Below, one piece after another: positions 1 through 7,029 of a DNA stretch of 37,912 bases (the stretch's first letter is position 1; each line of letters opens with the position of its first letter). Both the position numbers and the translations under genes were made by a program. The notes below the pieces were generated by a model that searched no databases, was not told where the DNA came from, and saw only the letters and a program-made list of their open reading frames with translations. The stretch comes from Saprospiraceae bacterium UBA3362 (GTDB lineage Bacteria > Bacteroidota > Bacteroidia > Chitinophagales > Saprospiraceae). The stretch lies in assembly GCA_002360455.1 (NCBI GenBank), contig DEQQ01000026.1, positions 1-37,912 on the forward strand. Reading direction: 5' to 3'.

Positions 1-2
1 AT

Positions 3-392
3 CATCAATTTTGTTTAGGTATTGGATATGCAAGATATGGTTATTGGATAAATAATATAATATTGGATGAGTTTCTTGCAATTTTTGCAGATGTGTCATT
101 GGGGATTCTCGGAGAACGATTTAATCCCCCTGAAAAAAATCCCTATTTCATGGTTCATTATTCAACCCGGCTTAGTAAAAGGAATCAATTACTGATCGAA
201 TATTATTTCCAAAAGTCAGATCAATACAAAAGTGAATACGGGCTTCATATCCACATGCCGTCGGCAGCAATACGGTACGAGTACAAGAGGTTTGCAATAG
301 ATTATGGATTTTTATTTCTCAATTATTCAAGGATGTTTCCCAAGTTCAATCTATACTTTGCATTTGGTAAAAATCACAGGTTCAGAGAGTAA
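3..392 (+). CDS. outer-membrane-barrel-like protein, tandem copy 1 (5' end outside window)
   Basis: The reading frame is open from base 3, so the gene begins before the window and only its C-terminal ~129 residues are seen. The TTG at 63 is an internal codon, not a start. The last ~67 residues, from EYYFQKSDQYKSEYG to GKNHRFRE, are nearly identical to the end of the gene at 520-1287. The segment before that (GIGYARYGYWINN) aligns with GLGYASFSDWVNF of the same gene but is clearly diverged. Alternating hydrophobic and polar strands with aromatic girdle residues suggest an outer-membrane beta-barrel. Function is unknown. It is the first member of a tandem family with an 895-bp period. Confidence 0.7.
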   Translation, partial: HQFCLGIGYARYGYWINNIILDEFLAIFADVSLGILGERFNPPEKNPYFMVHYSTRLSKRNQLLIEYYFQKSDQYKSEYGLHIHMPSAAIRYEYKRFAIDYGFLFLNYSRMFPKFNLYFAFGKNHRFRE

Positions 393-688
393 TTTTCTTC
401 ATTGTGAGAAAGCTTTTGAGCCCAGGAGATCTAATTCATGAATTAATTTTACTGGACAAATGAGCATAAGAACTATTTTTTCATAAAAAGTTTTTATATT
501 TGTCAACAGATTTTTCAAAATGAAAATAATACATCCTCTGATCCTAGTATGCCTTATTGCATCCTACACTCATACTATTGCCCAACCCAGCACAGGATTT
601 CTTAATAGCTTTCAAGCCTTCCCGCAGAAAAACAGATGGATTGCAGGATTTAGTTCTAATATTAAAACATCTGTTTCTTATGGAATAA
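198..688 (+). repeat. direct repeat, unit A (895-bp period)
   Basis: This ~490-bp block recurs at 1093-1583 with a constant offset of 895 bases. The anchors agree exactly: GAATATTATTTCC at 198 and 1093, stop codons at 392 and 1287, promoter at 495 and 1390, start codons at 520 and 1415. It covers the 3' end of one gene copy, the intergenic promoter and the 5' end of the next copy. Confidence 0.85.
495..502 (+). promoter_or_regulatory. TAnnTTTG promoter element for 520-1287
   Basis: TATATTTG matches the Bacteroidota -7 consensus TAnnTTTG and lies 25 nt before the ATG at 520. No clear -33 TTG is visible. The same element at the same distance precedes tandem copy 3. Confidence 0.6.
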
Positions 689-1287
689 AGGACAATTTTC
701 TAGTTTCATTAGCTATTCCTCTTGCCATTTATAACATAGAATTAGAATTTTTGACAAAGTATAAAATTGCAATTACAAAAAATCATCAAATTACTGCTGT
801 TTTCACCATTATGCCCTTGAGATATTTAAAGCTCAAAGATTATAATGCCGAATATATCAATGGATTAACCTCTTATGAGTATAAAAAAGGCAGATTCACT
901 TTAGGTGCAGGATTAGGATATGCTAGTTTTTCAGATTGGGTGAATTTTATTTGGTTAGATGATATTGTTACTTTATTCGCCACCAATAGTTCCTTGTACA
1001 TAAATGAGTTATATCTTAAAAATAAAATAAGCAATATCTATTTAGAGTTAAAATCTGAGATAAAATTTAATAAAAGAAGTTCGTTGCTACTGGAATATTA
1101 TTTCCAAAAGTCAGATCAATACAAAAGAGAATACGGGCTTAATATCCACATGCCCACAGCAGCAATACGGTACGAGTACAAGCGGTTAGCAATAGATTAT
1201 GGATTTTTATTTCTCAATTATTCAAGGATGTTTCCCAAGTTCAATTTATACTTTGCGTTGGGAAAAAATCACAGGCTCAGAGAGTAA
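520..1287 (+). CDS. outer-membrane-barrel-like protein, tandem copy 2 (intact)
   Basis: This 255-residue protein begins with a signal peptide (MKIIHPLILVCLIASYTHTIAQ) that ends in the AQ cleavage motif usual in Bacteroidota. The rest is a run of short amphipathic strands with many Tyr and Phe and no long hydrophobic helix, which fits a small outer-membrane beta-barrel. The ATG at 520 lies 25 nt after a TAnnTTTG promoter and starts the signal peptide, so the start is secure. Its N-terminal ~56 residues match copy 3 and its C-terminal ~67 residues match copy 1, while the core differs strongly from copy 1. I do not recognise a named family. It is the only intact member of the array. Confidence 0.8.
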   Translation: MKIIHPLILVCLIASYTHTIAQPSTGFLNSFQAFPQKNRWIAGFSSNIKTSVSYGIKDNFLVSLAIPLAIYNIELEFLTKYKIAITKNHQITAVFTIMPLRYLKLKDYNAEYINGLTSYEYKKGRFTLGAGLGYASFSDWVNFIWLDDIVTLFATNSSLYINELYLKNKISNIYLELKSEIKFNKRSSLLLEYYFQKSDQYKREYGLNIHMPTAAIRYEYKRLAIDYGFLFLNYSRMFPKFNLYFALGKNHRLRE

Positions 1288-1583
1288 TTTTCTTCATTGT
1301 GAGAAAGCTTTTGAGCCCGCGAGATTTAATTCATGAATTCATTTTATAGGACAAATGAGCATAAGAACTATTTTTTCATAAAAAATTCTTATATTTGTTA
1401 ACAGATTTTTCAAAATGAAAATAATACATCCATTGATTCTACTGTGCCTTATTGCATCCTACACGCTAACTATTGCCCAACCCAGCACAGGATTTCTTAA
1501 TAGCTTTCAAGCCTTCCCACAGAAAAACAGATGGATTGCAGGATTTAGTTCTAATACGAAGACAAGCTTAAGCTATGGGATTA
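1093..1583 (+). repeat. direct repeat, unit B (895-bp period)
   Basis: Second copy of the block at 198-688. It runs from the 3' end of copy 2 through the intergenic promoter into the start of copy 3. It stops within 2-3 bases of the IS66 terminal repeat that begins at 1586. Confidence 0.85.
1390..1397 (+). promoter_or_regulatory. TAnnTTTG promoter element for broken copy 3
   Basis: TATATTTG lies 25 nt before the ATG at 1415. It is duplicated with the repeat unit, so the broken gene may still be transcribed. Confidence 0.55.
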
Positions 1584-1675
1584 GAGTATCCGTCCAAGCA
1601 AAAGCATCAGACTATAAATTGACTAAAGGCGACCAATTTTTGGGAAGTAGGTCCTCTATTTTATTAATTGGATGA
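1415..1675 (+). pseudogene. outer-membrane-barrel-like protein, tandem copy 3, truncated by IS66
   Basis: Residues 1-56 (signal peptide through KTSLSYGI) match the gene at 520-1287 almost exactly. After base ~1585 the frame runs into insertion-sequence DNA, giving a meaningless tail that starts RVSVQAKASDY and ends at 1675. The remaining ~600 bp of the gene are not found on the far side of the insertion remnants, so sequence was lost as well as interrupted. The promoter and signal peptide are intact, so a short secreted chimeric peptide could still be made, but a functional barrel could not. Confidence 0.8.
1586..1605. repeat. IS66 terminal inverted repeat (tnpC side)
   Basis: Starts with GTATCCGTCC. 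It matches the reverse complement of 2328-2347 at 16 of 20 positions, including the outer 8 bases perfectly. Confidence 0.65.
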
Positions 1676-2051
1676 TCATTGATTCTAAGGAATACGTCAT
1701 ATAACCAAGGCATTGGGTTTATACCGGTTAATTTACAGGTTCCAATAAATGAGTACATCATAACCCGGACAAATCTATTTGATGATTTCTATTGATCACT
1801 TGAATTTGTCTATAGAGCGGTAAGGGGTCAACATATTTCTTGATGATCATGTCGCTCATCATTATTGGCCCAACAAAGCTTTTATCTCCTGGGAGGTTTG
1901 GCATTGGAGCTATGATATTTTTTGTTGTTTTATTATCAACATATTTTGGTCGTTCAATGCGATTTACATGCATGACTCCCGGTGTGTACTCTAATTCTTC
2001 CTTTACAAATCTACCTATGTACTTCATATCTTCTGTCATATCTTCAGCCTG
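1612..2051 (-). pseudogene. IS66 transposase TnpC, two fragments with deleted catalytic core
   Basis: The first fragment (to 1758) carries VKEELEYTPG, ERPKYV and KKYVDPLPLYRQ, typical of the IS66 region before the DDE domain. It is followed, in another frame, by MMYSFIGTCKLTGINPMPWL, then NDHPINKIEDLLPKNW, the typical TnpC C-terminus, with a stop at 1612-1614. The ~150 or so residues of DDE domain that normally separate these pieces are absent, and the deletion near base 1770 also shifts the frame. An in-frame TAA at 2052-2054 cuts off anything upstream. It cannot encode an active transposase. Confidence 0.8.
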
Positions 2052-2069
2052 TTAGTACTCATCAACTTT

Positions 2070-2280
2070 TTAACCAAATTTAAAACTTGTCAGCTCGCCA
2101 TAAAGAGTTTTGTCGCACTCTTTCATTTGTACAAAATCATAAGTGTATTTATTTTTAGTTTGATCGGTTTTACTCTTGAGGCAATAATACTGATGGATGA
2201 GCATGCCCGCTTCTTTTAAAAAATTGGCCTAACTTTTTACCACTTGCTTTAATTCTGCTTTGCAATTCTTTGAAATCCAT
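2070..2280 (-). pseudogene. IS66 TnpA-like ORF, frameshifted
   Basis: From the ATG at 2280 one frame reads MDFKELQSRIKASGKKLGQF. After a run of T and A near 2214-2223 the sense continues in the next frame as KEAGMLIHQYYCLKSKTDQT and on to FKFG, with a stop at 2070-2072. Removing one A joins the two as GQFFKEAGMLIHQYY. This resembles the QFCKEAGIS..YYYWRSK pattern of IS66 TnpA helix-turn-helix proteins, and its place next to the outer terminal repeat agrees. Assignment is by pattern only. Confidence 0.5.
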
Positions 2281-2327
2281 TCTTCCTTTTTTGCAAAGGT
2301 ATTTGCCCTGCATTGCTTATGCAAGAT

Positions 2328-2347
2328 GCTGTTTGTTGTACGGATAC
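2328..2347. repeat. IS66 terminal inverted repeat (tnpA side)
   Basis: Ends with ACGGATAC, the perfect complement of GTATCCGT at 1586-1593. It directly abuts IS4-derived sequence. Confidence 0.65.
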
Positions 2348-2369
2348 GTTTTATTTCAAAAATTTTACT

Positions 2370-2852
2370 TCAATTGGCATTATTGGTAAGGAGTATAATT
2401 TCTTGATTATTGAGCTTATCATAGACTTTTACGATACATAGTTCTTTTGGATAATTTTGCGAACTATAAAAGTCTGTGAGCTTGATTTCTACATCATTTA
2501 GAATGTGCTCGTGTTTTTTATCCGTCAGGTATTGTGCAACAATTTTAATAACTGCATTTGATTGTAACCTCGTTACAAAGAAAACATTCAAACAACTTAT
2601 AGATGATTTACTCAGAGTCTTAGTAATTCCTAAATGAGACAACTTTCCTGTTGCACTTAATAGACCAGTGTGTATGTCTCGGATTGATTGAGAACCAGAC
2701 ATATGCATAAATATCATCGAAACTAAATGAGTCCAGGTAAAAATTCCCTTACTAAGTTTATCAGAACTATGCTGCCGTACAACTTTGGAAAAAATACCTC
2801 TATCAATAAGTGACAATAATTACGAAAATAGACTTACCTTTACTTTGGACAT
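2370..2852 (-). pseudogene. IS4-family transposase remnant (DUF4372-type N-terminus)
   Basis: Starting at the ATG at 2852 the frame reads MSKVKVSLFS, hits a TAA at 2820-2822, then continues as LLSLIDRGIFSKVV. The original start was therefore 2852 and codon 11 is now a stop. Residues such as KGIFTWTHLVSMIF and TLSKSSISC match the N-terminal part of this IS4 group. The frame then jumps directly to FFVTRLQSNAVIK and EIILLTNN, which normally lie ~150 residues later, so a central block with catalytic Asp residues is gone. The C-terminal part with the YREK/RWQIE region is also missing. The gene is dead. Confidence 0.75.
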
Positions 2853-3036
2853 TGTTTTTATTTATTTGAAGCCCTAATTTAGGGAAATTTTTACAGTGTC
2901 CATTTTTTATTTATTTTGGACAGATGTGATATAGCTAAATAATTAATAAATATTTACAATCTTTGTGAGTTAAATCATTTTTCATACCCATCTCAAACCT
3001 CTGTTTTTTTCTCCAGCGACCATAAAAACCAAACCA

Positions 3037-3642
3037 ATGAAATTGAAAAAAGTAACAAATAACATAGGATGTATTATAAGCTGTTTTCTATTTGCCTTTA
3101 TAATGCTTAATCCAATGGCAGTCGTTTCCCAAAATAATTCAGGCAAGACCTCCAACAAAAAACCTGCTATACCTCAAGAAATCAAACAAACCATCAATGG
3201 CTTTTTGCAATGGTACAAAGCCAATATTTTTAAGCTGTATGAATACAATTTGACCGCTAAAGATTCGGCAGGGAATTATATTGTGGACACAGTTTCTTGT
3301 TCGAAATACCTTAAAGCCCTAAAAAAATCAGGATTTATCTCGAGCGAATATGTCCGACTTTGGGCTGACTATTTTCGGTCACAGGGTGAAAAGTTTATTA
3401 TATCTCCACAAAATGAAGGTCCTCCGGAAGGATTTGATTTTGATTTGGTCTTGCATACTCAAGAACCCGAAATCGTATTTCAGGATTTGGGCAAGCTTCA
3501 ATTCAGTTCCCAGGAAATAAAAAATAAAACTGCAGTGATTGAGGTCACTTTTCCAAAATTAGGCTGGACTTATTCTTTTGAACTTTCAAAGATTAAAAAC
3601 AAATGGTTTATTGATTACATTTCCTTAAAAGAACCAAATTAA
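3037..3642 (+). CDS. secreted hypothetical protein, DUF3828-like
   Basis: This 201-residue protein has an N-terminal hydrophobic segment (residues ~8-31) ending in VVSQ, consistent with a signal peptide. The mature part has a pattern I associate with DUF3828-type proteins: a helix with INGFLQWYKANIFKL, a central KYLKALKKSGFISSEYV segment, a YFRSQGE stretch, and a C-terminal strand pair ending in NKWFIDYISL. That family has no established function. It lies one base upstream of the small membrane protein at 3644, so the two are probably co-transcribed. No exact TAnnTTTG promoter was found upstream. Confidence 0.7.
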   Translation: MKLKKVTNNIGCIISCFLFAFIMLNPMAVVSQNNSGKTSNKKPAIPQEIKQTINGFLQWYKANIFKLYEYNLTAKDSAGNYIVDTVSCSKYLKALKKSGFISSEYVRLWADYFRSQGEKFIISPQNEGPPEGFDFDLVLHTQEPEIVFQDLGKLQFSSQEIKNKTAVIEVTFPKLGWTYSFELSKIKNKWFIDYISLKEPN

Positions 3643-3643
3643 A

Positions 3644-3961
3644 ATGAAGATACTATCTACAATACTTATGGGTTTATATGGAGTTATCAGCTTATACTCC
3701 GGCTATATGTGTTTTATGCACACTTTTATCTATTTTGCAAATCAAAAATTAGGACATTTTGAAAGTGCAAGAATGCCGGTCATGTACTTAATTCTTGCCC
3801 TTATCTTCGGATTCCTTTTCTGGCTTGGATACAAATACACCAACGGTCATTCCCATAATACCATTAGCAAAGCATTTTTCTATTTTCCAATTGTTGCGAT
3901 TTTAATGTATTCAATATGGGCAATATTTTTGATCATTTCTTCTGGCGGAAAATGGAATTAG
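3644..3961 (+). CDS. small three-helix membrane protein
   Basis: This 105-residue protein has three predicted membrane helices at about residues 6-30, 46-64 and 77-101, with a short loop (YTNGHSHNT) before the third. The ATG at 3644 follows the preceding stop codon by one base, which suggests translational coupling with the secreted protein at 3037-3642. No catalytic motif or known family is apparent. The pairing with a secreted partner could mean an envelope role, but that is only inference. Confidence 0.65.
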   Translation: MKILSTILMGLYGVISLYSGYMCFMHTFIYFANQKLGHFESARMPVMYLILALIFGFLFWLGYKYTNGHSHNTISKAFFYFPIVAILMYSIWAIFLIISSGGKWN

Positions 3962-4274
3962 TTCCCTTTTTACACAAAATTCTTCGCCCTAATCTGTCAA
4001 TAAAATGGATTAGAATCATCGGGCACAGGATTTTTAGACCTGTCTCTTTGGAATATTCAACGGAGGATTTTACTGATTTTATTCTAGTTCATTTGGAAAA
4101 TATGTTGTGTTTATTATCAGCTAAACTGACTTTCAAAATGAGCACACAGTTCGTATAATTGGGTAATCATGTTCTTTAGATGGAAATTTGATTTTTTAAT
4201 AGACTCAAATATCTTTTAAATTAAGATTCGACTTTTATGATGAAGAAAAATGAATCACTACAAATCGTTAATAC
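3962..4274. other. gene-free AT-rich stretch
   Basis: I see no convincing gene, RNA or terminator here. An 80-codon open frame at 3916-4158 overlaps the end of the preceding gene and has no coding character. The sequence is AT-rich and many-stopped, as expected of decayed or intergenic DNA. Confidence 0.5.
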
Positions 4275-4511
4275 ATGAGAGAATTAATTTATGCAAAGGC
4301 CCTTACAAAACATAAAGGTAAATCAATTTACAATATAGAAAGCTCACAATCTCAGAAAAACAAAAAAATATGTAGACCCAACATGTTGTTACTTTACAAA
4401 TCATAAAATTAAAATTTGAAAACTCGAACAAATGGCGAAACCAATCAAATACAAAATGCAATAGACCGAGTCATTCAAAAAGGGGAACAATGGCTATTAA
4501 AATCAATTTAA
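4275..4511 (+). pseudogene. possible decayed small ORF with two in-frame stops
   Basis: From the ATG at 4275 one frame encodes MRELIYAKALTKHKGKSIYN and on to LLLYKS, with TAA at 4404-4406. After one codon there is a second TAA (4410-4412), and then the same frame continues as LKTRTNGETNQIQNAIDRV and on to QWLLKSI, with a stop at 4509-4511, one base before the next ATG. Both halves have plausible protein-like composition and share the frame. I do not recognise the family. It could be a pseudogene of ~78 codons or chance. Confidence 0.25.
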
Positions 4512-4512
4512 T

Positions 4513-5553
4513 ATGAGTAAGTATTTCTACATACTGACATTATTTTCTTACCTTGCTCTGTGCGGGATAAATATCTACAGACCTAAAGGCACCGGAGATC
4601 AAATGATGGGCTGGGGAATGATAGTATTTGTTGTTTTAGCAGCCTTCGTCTTATCCAGCCTGGCACTCACATTCAGTTTGGCGCAAAATGAAAAATTCAA
4701 TTGGATCTCAGATTCCGCCCCCTTAAAAATTGGTATTCTGATATTTGGATTCTTTTTCATCTTCTTTGGCATTGTTTACATTAGCTCATTTCATCTTGAT
4801 TTCCATGACAATTCGACATTAAATGGACTTGGAAAAATAATTATGCAATATGGTGCATTTTGGTTGCCATTGTGTTTTTTGGTGCCCTGTACTTTTTTTA
4901 TTTTTATTGAGGATCTAAAAAGCATTTCTCCATTAATTTACAAAGTCCCTTTAATTACAGCAGTTGCTATTGGACTGTGTTTGAAAATAATAAATAATAA
5001 CCAACTTGCAGCATTTCTCCTTAAAGACAAAGCTGTCTCAGAAAAAAATTTGAATTCAGATTTGATGCATATAAAATCAACAGATGATGTTGGAATTCTA
5101 CTATACTATCTTTATAAATATGATGATCCAAGAATTTCAAATGAGATAAGTACAAAACTTAAGCTGGTAGCAAACCTTGACTCTGCATTGATTGAAGAAC
5201 TAAACCAATACCAGGTCAATGGAGACTACAGATGGGTCATCCATTTTATGAAAAACCACAAGGTCAAAAACCCTGAACTGTTTGTAAAACCTATGAAACA
5301 CGCCATAACTGTCATAATTGATAATTTAAAGTATAGATTCAACAACTCTTCTTCTGAATTGGAATATTTGAGCACCCTACAAGTGGATGACCTATGCAAT
5401 GTATTAAGCTCACAATTCAAACAATTCTCAGGAGAGTTAAAACCCTTAATGAATTCGTTATATGATGTGCTTACAATAGAACCATTGCCAGTTTACATGC
5501 CCGTTTGGCTTAAGTACAGAGCCGCTGCAGAACAATTTCTAAAAGAATATTGA
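4513..5553 (+). CDS. hypothetical membrane protein, five helices plus soluble C-terminus
   Basis: This 346-residue protein has predicted membrane helices at about residues 4-21, 33-57, 71-92, 112-133 and 144-160. A ~185-residue soluble helical domain follows (from NNNQLAAFLLKDK to AAAEQFLKEY). The soluble part has a repeat-like alpha-helical look (LLYYLYKYDDPRISN, WVIHFMKNHKVKNPE) but no motif I can name. No promoter consensus was seen. It sits among other unrecognised small genes, so its role cannot be inferred beyond an inner-membrane location. Confidence 0.65.
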   Translation: MSKYFYILTLFSYLALCGINIYRPKGTGDQMMGWGMIVFVVLAAFVLSSLALTFSLAQNEKFNWISDSAPLKIGILIFGFFFIFFGIVYISSFHLDFHDNSTLNGLGKIIMQYGAFWLPLCFLVPCTFFIFIEDLKSISPLIYKVPLITAVAIGLCLKIINNNQLAAFLLKDKAVSEKNLNSDLMHIKSTDDVGILLYYLYKYDDPRISNEISTKLKLVANLDSALIEELNQYQVNGDYRWVIHFMKNHKVKNPELFVKPMKHAITVIIDNLKYRFNNSSSELEYLSTLQVDDLCNVLSSQFKQFSGELKPLMNSLYDVLTIEPLPVYMPVWLKYRAAAEQFLKEY

Positions 5554-5657
5554 ATCTTAAATAGCTTAAATGAACTATACACAAGCAATCCAAATTCTTG
5601 AAACCAAATTGACTAAACTTATCATAAACAGTTAAATATATAATAAAAACCAATTCA

Positions 5658-6074
5658 ATGTCAAAGCACAATGGACCTATAGAGATAAAATCAATAGAAA
5701 ACAAAGGATTATTGAGCAATAAAGCTGGATTACTCAAAGCGCAATTTGTTCAATATCCTGACTGCCAACAACTAAAAATTTGGCTACCTGTAACAAAGCA
5801 TCTTAAATGGGATTACAAGAATTATTATATCATAGATTTAGAAGCTCAAATTATTATTCAGCAAGGCAAGGCTCAAGAAATAATTAGTGGCAATGTTGAG
5901 ATATTAATAGACACTTTAGAATTTCCGGAAAGTCAATATGTTTTCGAAATAGAAAGCCCAAAAGATTGTATCCATTGCTTGTATTTTCAGAAATTTTCAG
6001 AAGAAGCTACCATTCAAATTGAATCTCAAAAAAAAGTTGAAAAAGAAGAGGACTGGAGACTTATGGGTTGGTAA
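5658..6074 (+). CDS. hypothetical cytoplasmic protein
   Basis: This 138-residue protein has no signal peptide or membrane helix. It is rich in beta-strand-like stretches (LKAQFVQYPDCQQLKIWLPV, then EILIDTLEFPESQYVFEI) and ends in a charged segment (KKVEKEEDWRLMGW). Two Cys close together (DCIHCLYF, near residue 113) might bind metal or form a disulfide, but nothing else supports this. The next gene starts 28 bases after its stop, so the pair is probably one operon. Such paired orphan genes are sometimes immunity or antitoxin genes; there is no direct evidence here. Confidence 0.55.
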   Translation: MSKHNGPIEIKSIENKGLLSNKAGLLKAQFVQYPDCQQLKIWLPVTKHLKWDYKNYYIIDLEAQIIIQQGKAQEIISGNVEILIDTLEFPESQYVFEIESPKDCIHCLYFQKFSEEATIQIESQKKVEKEEDWRLMGW

Positions 6075-6102
6075 TTGTTTATGATATAAAATACTTACAA
6101 AT

Positions 6103-6528
6103 ATGAATTACAGTAAACGAGATGGAGATATTTTTTATACCAATTTATTGAATACTTTGATTTTATTTTCAAAAAACAAAGAGGAACTTCAAAAGATCAC
6201 TAAACCTGCTTTTGATCCCTTATACGAAATGCGAGACGGGCTAGAATATTCCTTTTCTCTTGATTGTTTTGAAACGATATTTCATTACCAATTCATTGAA
6301 GAATCACTCAGAGATGAACTTGTACTATTTTTTATTGAGGCCAATAATCTAAGTCCGGACCATTGGAAGTGGGAACTTATTGAAACCGGAGAGTTATGGT
6401 CTAAAGTTAGAGCTAAAGCGGAACTATTACTTCAAAAAATGAACATCATGAGCCGAAAATATATAGAAGACTATACTATAAGTTTTGATGAAGATGGCAA
6501 TTTAACAAATAAGGGGAAGAAAATATAG
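6103..6528 (+). CDS. hypothetical acidic cytoplasmic protein
   Basis: This 141-residue, mainly helical protein has no signal peptide. Its features include FDPLYEMRDGLEYSFSLDC, FHYQFIEESLRDELVLFF and SPDHWKWELI, and it ends with TISFDEDGNLTNKGKKI. The small size, acidic helical composition and orphan setting resemble immunity-type proteins of polymorphic toxin systems, but no toxin gene is adjacent, so this is only a hypothesis. It follows the gene at 5658-6074 by 28 bases and converges with the minus-strand gene ending at 6540. Confidence 0.55.
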   Translation: MNYSKRDGDIFYTNLLNTLILFSKNKEELQKITKPAFDPLYEMRDGLEYSFSLDCFETIFHYQFIEESLRDELVLFFIEANNLSPDHWKWELIETGELWSKVRAKAELLLQKMNIMSRKYIEDYTISFDEDGNLTNKGKKI

Positions 6529-6539
6529 ACCTTAATCCA

Positions 6540-6845
6540 TTAGCATCTGGGTGGTCCATCCTTTGGGTCATACCAGCCGTATCTATTATACTTAAATTGA
6601 GGATTCGGTTTTTTACCAAACTTTGCAATAGCTTCCTCTTCTGTAAGCAAATCTTCAGCTAAAATGTTGTGGATTTGATTGAGTTCAGCTTGCTTGCTTT
6701 CATCGCCCATGCTTGGATCAATTTCATGCTTAAAGACCAACTGAAGATGTTTCTTGATCATCTCTGTTTGCTGCTGATCAATACTTTGGGGATTATTAAG
6801 CTCAAAAAATCCTTGCAGCCAATAAATAAAGTCTCTGCTAGTCAT
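6540..6845 (-). CDS. phage-type small protein (YWLQGFFEL family)
   Basis: This 101-residue protein opens with MTSRDFIYWLQGFFELNNPQ, followed by an acidic-basic helix TEMIKKHLQLVFKHEIDPSM. I recall this opening from small uncharacterised proteins found in many tailed-phage genomes, where the pattern [ST]RDFxYWLQGFxEL...I..HL.LVF.HEID recurs. No other phage gene is nearby, so it is either a lone leftover or a domesticated gene. The C-terminus (YNRYGWYDPKDGPPRC) is Gly/Pro/aromatic-rich. It converges with the gene ending at 6528, leaving 11 bases between them. Its function is unknown. Confidence 0.55.
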   Translation of the reverse strand: MTSRDFIYWLQGFFELNNPQSIDQQQTEMIKKHLQLVFKHEIDPSMGDESKQAELNQIHNILAEDLLTEEEAIAKFGKKPNPQFKYNRYGWYDPKDGPPRC

Positions 6846-7006
6846 TTAAGTTTCTATATTGATTACATCTTAAATTCAAAGATAATACTATTTTCAAAAT
6901 CAAATTATTTTTCATTTACTATTACCGTACAATCAAATGATTTCGGCGTATACTCAAAAATGATACCTTACAAAAGAAAAGATCATTTCTCAATATTCTT
7001 TCGATT

Positions 7007-7014
7007 TAACTTTG
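7007..7014 (+). promoter_or_regulatory. TAnnTTTG promoter element for 7030-8523
   Basis: TAACTTTG matches the -7 consensus and covers the TTG at 7012 that would otherwise look like a start codon. The ATG at 7030 is therefore the better start, 23 nt after the first T of the element. Confidence 0.6.
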
Positions 7015-7029
7015 CATAAAATTTACATC

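Larger units (their letters stand above)
1586..2347 (-). mobile_element. IS66-family element, internally deleted remnant
   Basis: The 762-bp remnant is bounded by imperfect inverted repeats. GTATCCGT at 1586-1593 and ACGGATAC at 2340-2347 are perfect complements, and 16 of the first 20 positions match. Read on the minus strand, the order is tnpA-like fragment, then a tnpC piece, then the tnpC C-terminus, as in IS66. The tnpB gene and the tnpC catalytic core are missing, against a usual length of ~2.5 kb. No 8-bp target duplication is seen: GGATTAGA lies before 1586 and GTTTTATT after 2347, as expected if the flank was rearranged afterwards. Confidence 0.75.

Noticed and set aside
198..1583. 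895-bp repeats considered as a CRISPR-like or integron-type array
   Set aside because: The repeats are coding copies with their promoter, not short repeats with spacers, and no recombination sites or integrase are seen.
1840..2055. 71-codon plus-strand frame with hydrophobic residues
   Set aside because: It is the antisense shadow of the IS66 tnpC fragment, whose motifs are clear on the minus strand.
2872..2884. palindrome CCCTAATTTAGGG near the IS4 remnant
   Set aside because: It is too short for a terminator stem and is not matched elsewhere as an insertion-element end; no function can be supported.
3916..4158. 80-codon open frame on the plus strand
   Set aside because: It overlaps the end of the membrane protein gene in another frame, has no ribosome-binding or promoter signal, and its composition is not protein-like.
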